This document shows, in pieces, positions 1 to 6,022 of a DNA stretch of 64,000 nt. The position numbers were made by a program, and so were the translations under genes. The stretch covers positions 1-64,000 of the forward strand of contig CAXBCR010000002.1 of NCBI GenBank assembly GCA_963974475.1, given 5' to 3'. The stretch comes from CAJXZP01 sp963974475 (GTDB lineage Bacteria; Bacteroidota; Bacteroidia; Flavobacteriales_G; Salibacteraceae). Positions within the stretch are counted from its first letter, which is position 1. The number at the start of each line of letters is the position of its first letter. The notes beneath the pieces were generated by a model. The model was not told where the DNA came from. It searched no databases and saw nothing but the letters and a program-made list of their open reading frames with translations.

Positions 1-76
1 GCCAAGAATCCTAAAAGTTTGGTGGTATGCCGAAAAACCTTAGAGTAGGCTTAATAAATAAGTAAAAATAATAATT

Positions 77-775
77 ATGAAGAATTTTAGAAATCCCTTT
101 TTTGCATCCATGATGTTGTTCCTTTTAGTGTTCACCTCTTGTGAGAAGTCTCTTGATATGGGCTCTCAGAAAGATAATATAAATGTCAAGGATGTTGATC
201 CCGCTACTGATGGATTGAACAATAAAATTGGTTCTTTCAACGATGCGCTAGATCGATTTAAAATATTAGATGAGAATAATGGCTGGTATTCAAATTTTGT
301 ATCATGGACACAAACGGAAAACCTAGGTGTTTCGTTTCCTTCCAGTTTAGAATTTCAGGTAGGTAAAACTTATAATCAACAATATAGTGATGTTGAAAAT
401 TTGGGCATATTTACCGTTGAGCAATTAGGGTTAATTAGTAGTTTTAGAAACAACTTAATTAACGGTGTTTCTTTTGATGCTGCCCATAATCTACTGCAAA
501 GTGAAGTAAATGCTATTGGAGGTAGTGCTGATCAGAAAATGAGGCTTAATGCGTTCGTTACGGGAATTTCGTATATTAACCAAACTCAGCCTAATCTGTT
601 TTCAGGAAATGGTACTAGTAGGTCTCAAGCAGTTTTTAGCCCTTGTGCAGACGCTGTAATTAGCATGGGTTTGTCAGTAATTGGAATGGGTTTTGGCGCA
701 ACCACAGTTGTTGGGCTTGCATTTGCGTATGGTGTCTTTGCTTGGTCGGCTGTTTTAGTCGATGAAAATTGTTAA
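77..775 (+). CDS. putative lipoprotein with hydrophobic Cys-bounded C-terminus
   Basis: I do not recognise the family. The 232-residue product starts with a hydrophobic stretch ending in FTSC, a lipobox that predicts lipidation at about residue 22 and attachment to a membrane. The middle is polar and helical. The last 43 residues run from Cys190 to the terminal Cys232 and enclose a glycine-rich hydrophobic stretch of about 36 residues, unusual for a lipoprotein and reminiscent of a membrane-active peptide. The stop is eight bases before the ATG of a small two-TM protein, so the two are probably co-transcribed and end at the hairpin terminator at 1004. A bacteriocin-like role is only a guess; a simple surface lipoprotein with a membrane hairpin is equally possible. 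Confidence 0.7.
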   Translation: MKNFRNPFFASMMLFLLVFTSCEKSLDMGSQKDNINVKDVDPATDGLNNKIGSFNDALDRFKILDENNGWYSNFVSWTQTENLGVSFPSSLEFQVGKTYNQQYSDVENLGIFTVEQLGLISSFRNNLINGVSFDAAHNLLQSEVNAIGGSADQKMRLNAFVTGISYINQTQPNLFSGNGTSRSQAVFSPCADAVISMGLSVIGMGFGATTVVGLAFAYGVFAWSAVLVDENC

Positions 776-783
776 ATTTGAGA

Positions 784-999
784 ATGATGAAAAATAAAAA
801 AGTTGAAAGAGCCTTGGTTTTTGTTATGTTATGTCTGTCTGGTGGATGGACGGCCTTAATGATAAATGACTTAGGCTTACAGGGTTTAAGTTTGAGCGAA
901 TTTTCATTTATCAATTACGGTAAAGTTGTTCCTCCTGCAGTTGTTAGTATCCTTTTTTTTATTAAATATTCAAAATATTTGAAGCAGGATAAAGTTTAG
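784..999 (+). CDS. small two-TM membrane protein
   Basis: The product is 72 residues from the ATG at 784 (71 from the ATG at 787); a TTG at 769 overlapping the previous stop is less likely. After a lysine-rich start there is one hydrophobic segment (about residues 10-28) and a second near the C-terminus (about 46-62), ending in a basic tail. This suggests a small inner-membrane protein with two helices. It lies eight bases after the preceding lipoprotein gene and ten bases before a strong terminator, so it seems to be the last gene of a two-gene unit. The size and topology resemble immunity or accessory proteins that accompany secreted peptides, but no family was recognised. Confidence 0.6.
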   Translation: MMKNKKVERALVFVMLCLSGGWTALMINDLGLQGLSLSEFSFINYGKVVPPAVVSILFFIKYSKYLKQDKV

Positions 1000-1003
1000 C
1001 TCT

Positions 1004-1044
1004 TTTATGAAGACCGTTCTCATTTGATTTCGGTCTTTTTTTTT
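1004..1044 (+). terminator. intrinsic terminator, copy 1 of a duplicated hairpin
   Basis: AAGACCG (1010-1016) pairs with CGGTCTT (1031-1037) and is followed by a run of T residues. It ends the unit at 77-999. A 40-base stretch starting at 1004 recurs at 2546-2585 with two mismatches. Confidence 0.85.
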
Positions 1045-1118
1045 CCGTTATTCTGTTACGACTGGTCTTGGGATATCAGTAACATGTGATTTAAAAGTAC
1101 ATATGATTTGCTATTTAA

Positions 1119-1150
1119 TTGTGCTCATTTCATTTGCTAATATATTTTTG
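1119..1150 (+). promoter_or_regulatory. Bacteroidota-type promoter for the CPBP gene
   Basis: TTG at 1119-1121 and TATTTTTG at 1143-1150 are separated by 21 bases and match the -33/-7 pattern (TTG, TAnnTTTG). The CPBP start codon is 32 bases downstream. Confidence 0.55.
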
Positions 1151-1182
1151 GTTTTGTTAGCGGATATAATATTCAAAATTGC

Positions 1183-2025
1183 ATGAGTTTAAAAAAGTTA
1201 GGAAATTTGGTTAATACTTTCACAATTGTTTTAGTATTTATGCTTTTTCTATTGTTAGTAGTTCCATTAAATAATTTTTTAGAGGGGTATGACTTTGCAG
1301 AAATGGATTCAAGATATATTTCAGGTATTATTGTTAGAATATTTTTATCCTTAGGTGTCATAATTCTTATAAAAAAACATGGCCTATCGAGATTTTCATC
1401 CCCCAAAAACAAACCATATAATCTTTATGTATTAGTATTTCCACTAATTGTTGTTGGTGCTGGTTTTACTGCAAACTGGGAGGTGTATTTAGGAGCTGAG
1501 AAATTGACTGTATTGTTGTTTTTTGGGAAACATTTATCAGTTGGCCTTTTTGAAGAAGTGCTGTTCCGTGGGTTTGTTTTTCCGAAATGTTTAATTTATT
1601 TCAAAAATAAGAGAAATGCACTTGTAAAAAGTTCAATTATGACAGGTTCTTTGTTTGGGTTTGTCCATTTAATAAATCTATTTAGAGAACCCAATGTTAT
1701 GCACCTTTTTGGAGAACCAGATTTTATTTTCAACATTATTTCTCAGGTTTTTGCGGTTATGGTCATTGGGGTGTTTTTGGCAGGAATTTTAGTTAGGACT
1801 GGAAATATTATTTTCTCAATATTCATGCACTTTTTAATAAATTCGTCATTGGGTAGTGGTGAATTAAGGCTGGCCGAACTTAGTATACCAGATTCTGAAG
1901 GAAGTTTGTGGTTAATGTCAGCGTTAATAATAATTTTATTTGCTTTTATTTTTATTTGGGGTTTAATGATGTTGAGAGAGAGTGATACTAAAAGAATCTA
2001 TAGTTTAATAGAAGGTGATAATTAA
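1183..2025 (+). CDS. CPBP family intramembrane metalloprotease
   Basis: This is a 280-residue multi-pass membrane protein with the CPBP (CAAX protease and bacteriocin-processing) signature. Glu124-Glu125 and Arg129 form the EExxxR motif, His162 lies in a GFVH context, and a third motif carries His216 and Asn220 near the last helices. These residues are expected to bind the metal and do catalysis inside the membrane. Members cleave prenylated proteins or, in bacteriocin loci, act in peptide processing or self-immunity. Here the gene is followed, with an 11-base overlap, by a lipoprotein gene starting with GTG, which suggests translational coupling. The substrate is unknown; the neighbouring exported proteins are candidates by position only. 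Confidence 0.85.
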   Translation: MSLKKLGNLVNTFTIVLVFMLFLLLVVPLNNFLEGYDFAEMDSRYISGIIVRIFLSLGVIILIKKHGLSRFSSPKNKPYNLYVLVFPLIVVGAGFTANWEVYLGAEKLTVLLFFGKHLSVGLFEEVLFRGFVFPKCLIYFKNKRNALVKSSIMTGSLFGFVHLINLFREPNVMHLFGEPDFIFNIISQVFAVMVIGVFLAGILVRTGNIIFSIFMHFLINSSLGSGELRLAELSIPDSEGSLWLMSALIIILFAFIFIWGLMMLRESDTKRIYSLIEGDN

Positions 2026-2523
2026 ATTTTTAACCGTAGTAATTTTTGCAAGCACCATTTTTGTGTCTTGTACAAAAGAAGAAAGCTTGCAAGGTCAAAC
2101 TGAAAAGGCGACTCAAAATAACGATAAGTCTAAATTGGATTTATCGAATTTACAATTTGACTTTAATCTCAATTTTGATGGTAAGGATATCACAATACCA
2201 ATAGAAGAGGGGTATGGTAAATTTGTAAAAGAACTATCGGAATATGCCTTTTCTAAAGAACTAGCAAATGAGGATAAGGTAAGCTTTTTTCGAATAGAAT
2301 AGAATGGAAGTATGCGTTTATTTGGATAAACAAGACTCAAAATAGCTCCAATAAAAAAGAAAATATTCAAGCACCATGTAAATCCCAAAAGACTACTGTT
2401 CATTCAGAACAAGCGTTTGAGGAGGCAATGACAGAAATATTTAGTCAGCAAAGAGATGTTGATGTATCCGTGGAGTTTGGTAGTCTTGGTGCTACAATTA
2501 CTTGGACATTTCAGGATTGTTAA
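2015..2523 (+). pseudogene. lipoprotein gene split by a one-base frameshift at a T6 run
   Basis: The 5' frame begins at a GTG that overlaps the upstream gene and encodes a signal sequence with the lipobox IFVSC, then a polar domain, and stops at 2302. The reading frame one base back is open from the homopolymer TTTTTT (2285-2290) to a TAA at 2521-2523. It encodes about 78 further residues with good codon structure and ends in FQDC. One added T, or ribosomal -1 slippage on the T run, would give a single product of about 169 residues. Like the lipoprotein at 77-775, the rebuilt protein has a Cys (APCK) about 50 residues before a terminal Cys. It may be a decayed gene, an assembly error, or programmed frameshifting. 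The family is not recognised. Confidence 0.6.
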
Positions 2524-2545
2524 TAAAACAAATCCCAACCTTAAG

Positions 2546-2585
2546 TTTATGAAGACCGTTCACATTTGAGTTCGGTCTTTTTTTT
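2546..2585 (+). terminator. intrinsic terminator, copy 2 of a duplicated hairpin
   Basis: AAGACCG (2552-2558) and CGGTCTT (2573-2579) form the stem, followed by a T run. It is the near-identical twin of the hairpin at 1004-1043 (38 of 40 bases match) and ends the CPBP-lipoprotein unit. Confidence 0.85.
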
Positions 2586-2706
2586 GGCTAATTTTGATGC
2601 AAATCCAAAATGAGAGTGAATTTGTGATTAAATTGAAGCTAGTTATATTTGAAGTAACCTCTTTTAAAGTAGGAAAACAATTGTGAAAAACACTTTTAAA
2701 CAATAC

Positions 2707-3576
2707 ATGAAACCGTGGAAGCAGCTCCTCTTGAGGTTTTGCATTGCTATTCTTATTGTTAGTAAAGTTAGTGTTGCTCAAGGGCAAAAAACAACTGTTT
2801 TTATGGATCGAGATAGCCTGCCTATACCATATGTTCATGTATCAATTAATAATGATATTTACGGTAATTATTCAGATGAAAAAGGCGTTATTCATTTTGA
2901 CAACGTAGTAGATTCCGATACAGTCAAAGTGAGTTGCCTAGGTTTTGAGTCCAAGTCAATACCTTATGATTTTGTTACAGATATTGTACTGTTAAATGAA
3001 AATGTAATCGAATTATCTGAGTTTATAGTAAATTCTACTAAACCTATTAGTGAATACGGAGTGCGAGAAATAAAACGACCGGGAATTGCGGGGAATATTA
3101 ATGGTGCAATAAATGGAATGGTTTTAACTGGAATTAATAGGGGGATTTTAAAATCGGTTTGGGTGTATATTTCTCAAAAATCATCCCAACCAATTAATCG
3201 ATTTTTATTACGAATAAATTCGGTTGATTCGATGGAATTACATCCTTTAAATACAATTTTTGGAGAAAAAATTTTCATTCCTACTGATAAAAAGGGTTGG
3301 ATTAAAATTGATTTAGCTGAATTTAATATATCCGTTTCTAAAGCTGTTTTTATTGGTTTAGAATCTATGCCCGAAGAAGGGAATCTGAATGTATTGAAGG
3401 TTAAGGATTTTTCAAGCCTAAAAGGATTTGTAGGATATGGTTTTGGATTAATCGAAATTAATGAAAATATTATGAGGTGCTATGGAAGGGAAGGGATGTT
3501 TTGGAAAACTTTATTACAATTAGAAGAATATCCAGGTTTAAATTTAGTCCCCATGATTAGGATTGAGGTGCAATAA
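2707..3576 (+). CDS. exported protein with carboxypeptidase-regulatory-like domain
   Basis: The ATG at 2707 gives a signal peptide (basic start, hydrophobic core, VAQGQ cleavage region); a GTG at 2683 is an alternative eight codons earlier. The mature N-terminus looks like a carboxypeptidase regulatory-like beta-sandwich (about residues 28-100), with the typical pattern of a folded-in 'possible change, then clear marker' strand order and the phrase SCLGFESK seen in this family. The remaining 190 residues are beta-rich and not assigned. Such proteins are common in the periplasm or outer membrane of Bacteroidota, often with unknown roles. It stands alone after a terminator in the accessory region, and no partner is evident. 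Confidence 0.65.
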   Translation: MKPWKQLLLRFCIAILIVSKVSVAQGQKTTVFMDRDSLPIPYVHVSINNDIYGNYSDEKGVIHFDNVVDSDTVKVSCLGFESKSIPYDFVTDIVLLNENVIELSEFIVNSTKPISEYGVREIKRPGIAGNINGAINGMVLTGINRGILKSVWVYISQKSSQPINRFLLRINSVDSMELHPLNTIFGEKIFIPTDKKGWIKIDLAEFNISVSKAVFIGLESMPEEGNLNVLKVKDFSSLKGFVGYGFGLIEINENIMRCYGREGMFWKTLLQLEEYPGLNLVPMIRIEVQ

Positions 3577-3587
3577 CTTGTTCAAAC

Positions 3588-3640
3588 TTATACAATCGCC
3601 CTAACTGAAGGTGAGGTCAATAACGCATGTCTGGCTTGCA
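3588..3640 (-). pseudogene. 3'-end remnant of a second alpha/beta-hydrolase gene
   Basis: Bases 3583-3640 match 4690-4762, the 3' end of the intact alpha/beta-hydrolase gene plus a few bases past its stop: 15 of 15 then 34 of 42 identical, with one gap of 15-16 bases. Read on the minus strand in the hydrolase frame, the remnant gives ARHALLTSPSVRAIV and a stop, matching AGHAILTSRTVRVIEDLGIV of the intact protein including the catalytic-His position, with an in-frame five-codon deletion. A stop interrupts the frame just upstream, so only this tail survives. Confidence 0.75.
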
Positions 3641-3865
3641 ATTATAACTTTGGCGAACGGTGATTTAGTGTTGGATATTGATAAGTCGACATTGTCCTCA
3701 TCAGAATTGGCTAATAATTTTGGAGGAGGTGCAATAGAATTAGCTGCTGATCTAACTTTGTCGGACGCGGTTTGTTCTCAACTTGGATTGGCGAGTGGAT
3801 ATACCATATTGGCTGGGAGTTACCCATATGTTATTGAATCTGACATAGTTCATGTTTATTTATAA
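3611..3865 (+). CDS. small ORF of uncertain start, possibly a gene fragment
   Basis: The open frame encodes 84 residues from a GTG at 3611, but its first ten or so codons lie on the antisense strand of the hydrolase remnant, so that start is doubtful. From about residue 15 onward it reads like a real compact domain (NGDLVLDIDKS, then a single Cys, ending AGSYPYVIES and a short beta tail). No ATG precedes this part. A good terminator follows eight bases after the stop, which supports an expressed gene ending here. It is best seen as the 3' part of a small gene whose 5' end was lost at a rearrangement joint, or as a tiny gene with a non-ATG start. The family is not recognised. Confidence 0.4.
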   Translation: MRSITHVWLAIITLANGDLVLDIDKSTLSSSELANNFGGGAIELAADLTLSDAVCSQLGLASGYTILAGSYPYVIESDIVHVYL

Positions 3866-3872
3866 ATTTATT

Positions 3873-3902
3873 AGAGGAGGTGTAACTCCTCCTCTTTTTT
3901 TT
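3873..3902 (+). terminator. intrinsic terminator after the 3611-3865 ORF
   Basis: AGAGGAGG (3873-3880) pairs with CCTCCTCT (3888-3895), followed by a T run. It sits between the small ORF and the next lipoprotein gene. Confidence 0.85.
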
Positions 3903-3911
3903 ATTCGATGT

Positions 3912-4574
3912 ATGAAAAATATATTACAATTTTTACTGATTTTAATCTTTACTTCTTGTTTTAATAATAGGTCTAAGGTGGCTGATTCTGCCAATACAGA
4001 GAAGCATTGGAAACAAAATTCCGAATTGGTTTCAGTATCGGCTATTGTGGATTCTGTTTATTCGTTGGGTTATGACTCTTCGTTTATATTGCTGCCAGAT
4101 TCCAAACTGTTGGTTGAATCGTATTTATCTCCTACAATTTTGATATTTGACTCAAACTCAAAGGCTGTTGGGGTTTCTGTGTGTAACGGTCATTTCCCAA
4201 ATTTCAAAGAAAAGTTACTAGATAAAATTTATTCGTTTAAATTTAATGAAGACTTGGATGCCTCCTACCAAACCAAAATTAAACACATGACTACCTTAAA
4301 AGGCGATAAATTTAAAACGAGGGATGGTGCCAAATTCACAATTATTCTGGGGTATATTCAAACCAAAGGCGGATATGTTGAAAGAAAATTTTTGAATGTG
4401 ATTAAAGAATTAGTTCCAACTAATGAAATAGATTTAAAATTATTGGTTGCCTCAAATTACCAGGAACTAAAGTTTAGTGATTTTAGTTTTCAAAAGCGAA
4501 GGATTCAATTCATTATGCGAGAGGAGGGGGCAGAAATTCCTCAAAGTATTTTGGATGAGTTCGGGATAAAATAA
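3912..4574 (+). CDS. putative lipoprotein, unknown function
   Basis: The ATG at 3912 follows the terminator and starts a clean lipoprotein signal (MKNILQF, hydrophobic core, FTSC), lipidation expected at about Cys16; a longer frame reaching back through the terminator is not credible. The 220-residue product continues with a Ser/Asn-rich linker and a mixed alpha/beta region. No motif was recognised. The last part contains several Lys/Arg-rich strands and ends in a short helix. It is the last gene of the accessory region before the hydrolase on the opposite strand and has no obvious operon partner. The lower codon regularity and the lack of a known family fit lineage-specific surface proteins. 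Confidence 0.65.
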   Translation: MKNILQFLLILIFTSCFNNRSKVADSANTEKHWKQNSELVSVSAIVDSVYSLGYDSSFILLPDSKLLVESYLSPTILIFDSNSKAVGVSVCNGHFPNFKEKLLDKIYSFKFNEDLDASYQTKIKHMTTLKGDKFKTRDGAKFTIILGYIQTKGGYVERKFLNVIKELVPTNEIDLKLLVASNYQELKFSDFSFQKRRIQFIMREEGAEIPQSILDEFGIK

Positions 4575-4694
4575 GTGTGTTTTAGTCTTAGATTTGGTTG
4601 AAAGAGACTGACCTATCGAAACTTAAATAAGCTTGGTTTAAGTAATATTAATTGATAAATAATTCGATTTGTATTAATTAGTAAGTAGGCAAAC

Positions 4695-5519
4695 TTATAC
4701 AATCCCCAAATCCTCAATCACCCTAACAGTGCGTGAAGTCAATATCGCATGTCCGGCTTCCAGCACATGAAAGTTTTGCTTTTGGTTGATTTTTGAACTC
4801 AGCCAATCCCCCAATTTGGGTTTAATGACCTTATCGTTTTTACCAAAAAATTGATAAACTGGAATATTGAATTTGTTGATGTTTTGAATGGCTATACGCA
4901 TATTGGGGTTTGTATCCTTAAAGGTAAGCCATACCTTGTAAACAAGTTCGCGTTTTTCTTTTTCGTCCATGTTGTTCATGGCGAATTTTTTTATTTTATC
5001 GTTGATGAGTTTGGTTTTGTGCATTCCGTTCACCATACTGAAAAATAGATTCGGGTTTTCTAAGAAGTATTTATAAACGTTTCGACCTATAAAAGTGTTG
5101 CTGGCTACGAAATACCAGAAATTCTTTTTGATGCCATCCGGGGCAAACAGCCACAGCGACTCCACTTTTTCGGGGAATATTTCGGTAAACATTAGGGCTA
5201 TTTTACCGCCAAGGCTATATCCCATTATTGCGGCTTTTTCTATGTTTTTCGATTCGAAAAAAACACGAAACATTTCTTGAAACTCATGTTTTGTAAAGGT
5301 GTTTTGTTCTATTCTGTTTGCAGGATATTGGCTATTGCCATGATGGAAAAGATTGATAGCATAAATAGTGTATTTATGTCCAAACAGCTCTTCAAACACT
5401 TTGAAATCGGAGGCATGGCGACCAAAACCATGAAAAGCCAAAAGCGGAATTTTACCGGTCCCGAAGGTGAGATATTCGCATTTTAAATTTCCTAGTTCTA
5501 TGTACTGGCTTTGACTCAT
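4695..5519 (-). CDS. alpha/beta-fold hydrolase
   Basis: This 274-residue protein has the complete alpha/beta-hydrolase layout: an oxyanion-hole HGFG at residues 30-33, the nucleophile elbow GYSLGG with Ser102, an acid at Asp229 (GKND) and the base His257 (EAGH). A lid region with aromatic residues lies around residues 130-185. The enzyme should be a cytoplasmic esterase, lipase-like hydrolase or haloperoxidase-like enzyme; the substrate cannot be told. There is no signal peptide. It is monocistronic. A degraded copy of its 3' end lies about 1.1 kb away at 3588-3640, in the same orientation, showing that the locus was once duplicated. Confidence 0.9.
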   Translation of the reverse strand: MSQSQYIELGNLKCEYLTFGTGKIPLLAFHGFGRHASDFKVFEELFGHKYTIYAINLFHHGNSQYPANRIEQNTFTKHEFQEMFRVFFESKNIEKAAIMGYSLGGKIALMFTEIFPEKVESLWLFAPDGIKKNFWYFVASNTFIGRNVYKYFLENPNLFFSMVNGMHKTKLINDKIKKFAMNNMDEKEKRELVYKVWLTFKDTNPNMRIAIQNINKFNIPVYQFFGKNDKVIKPKLGDWLSSKINQKQNFHVLEAGHAILTSRTVRVIEDLGIV

Positions 5520-5968
5520 GGGCGCGAAGGTAGGATTTTTTGGGAGAGGTGGATTGTTTGGGTTTTTAGTGTTGAGTTTTTAGTGTTGAGTCGTTAGTGT
5601 TGAGTTTAGATGGGAGCGTGTATGGGTTTATTAGTTTGGAGGGTTGGGCTCTTTTATAATTCTTTTGGGTACTCTTGGGGTGAGAATTTTATGGAGTTTA
5701 GAAAACTGAATTAGATAAGGAGTTTGGATTGTTTTATTGCGTTAACGATTGAAACGGTAGCTTTTTGCGATTGTGATTTAGGCTAACTTAGTTCGCAAGA
5801 GCGACCAGTAACACCTTCGCGTAGCTCCTTGTGGGGTTAGTTAGGCTTTATAACTGCGCTAAAATTTTAGTGTAAAGCGTGTTTAAACGCCCTAATTGAC
5901 TTTGTTAAAATAGTGTGTAAAACCCGATGTTTTATTTCTGAAAAACCAAATAATCTAGTTGTTTTCGC
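5520..5968. other. 449-base intergenic region with tandem repeat and inverted repeat
   Basis: No gene was found between the hydrolase and the carB promoter. Bases 5563-5604 hold three 14-base direct repeats (TTTTTAGTGTTGAG, the third with two changes). Bases 5782-5846 begin with GCTAACT and end with AGTTAGGC, which could close a long imperfect hairpin containing an inner GC-rich segment. The rest shows no coding signal. Confidence 0.6.
5563..5604. repeat. three tandem 14-base repeats
   Basis: Units at 5563-5576 and 5577-5590 are identical (TTTTTAGTGTTGAG); the unit at 5591-5604 begins TCGTT instead of TTTTT. It lies upstream of both the hydrolase and carB. Confidence 0.85.
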
Positions 5969-5989
5969 TTGGTCAATACCGTATTTTTG
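5959..5989 (+). promoter_or_regulatory. promoter for carB
   Basis: TTG at 5959-5961 is 20 bases from TATTTTTG at 5982-5989, a good -33/-7 pair. The carB ATG follows at 6023, giving a leader of about 25-30 bases. Confidence 0.6.
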
Positions 5990-6022
5990 CGCCCTAATAT
6001 TTACAACAATATTTATTCTAGT

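Noticed and set aside
77..775. class II bacteriocin with a double-glycine leader
   Set aside because: No GG-type leader; the N-terminus is a lipoprotein signal, so a bacteroidetocin-like precursor is not supported.
660..914. minus-strand frame across the lipoprotein and two-TM genes
   Set aside because: Antisense to the two plus-strand genes and without a protein-like pattern.
3852..3911. upstream extension of the lipoprotein reading frame
   Set aside because: It reads through the terminator hairpin and does not encode a signal sequence; the ATG at 3912 starts a proper lipobox signal.
1..4574. prophage or transposon carrying the accessory genes
   Set aside because: No integrase, transposase, terminal inverted repeats or phage structural gene was seen; only the hairpin duplication and the hydrolase remnant point to rearrangement.
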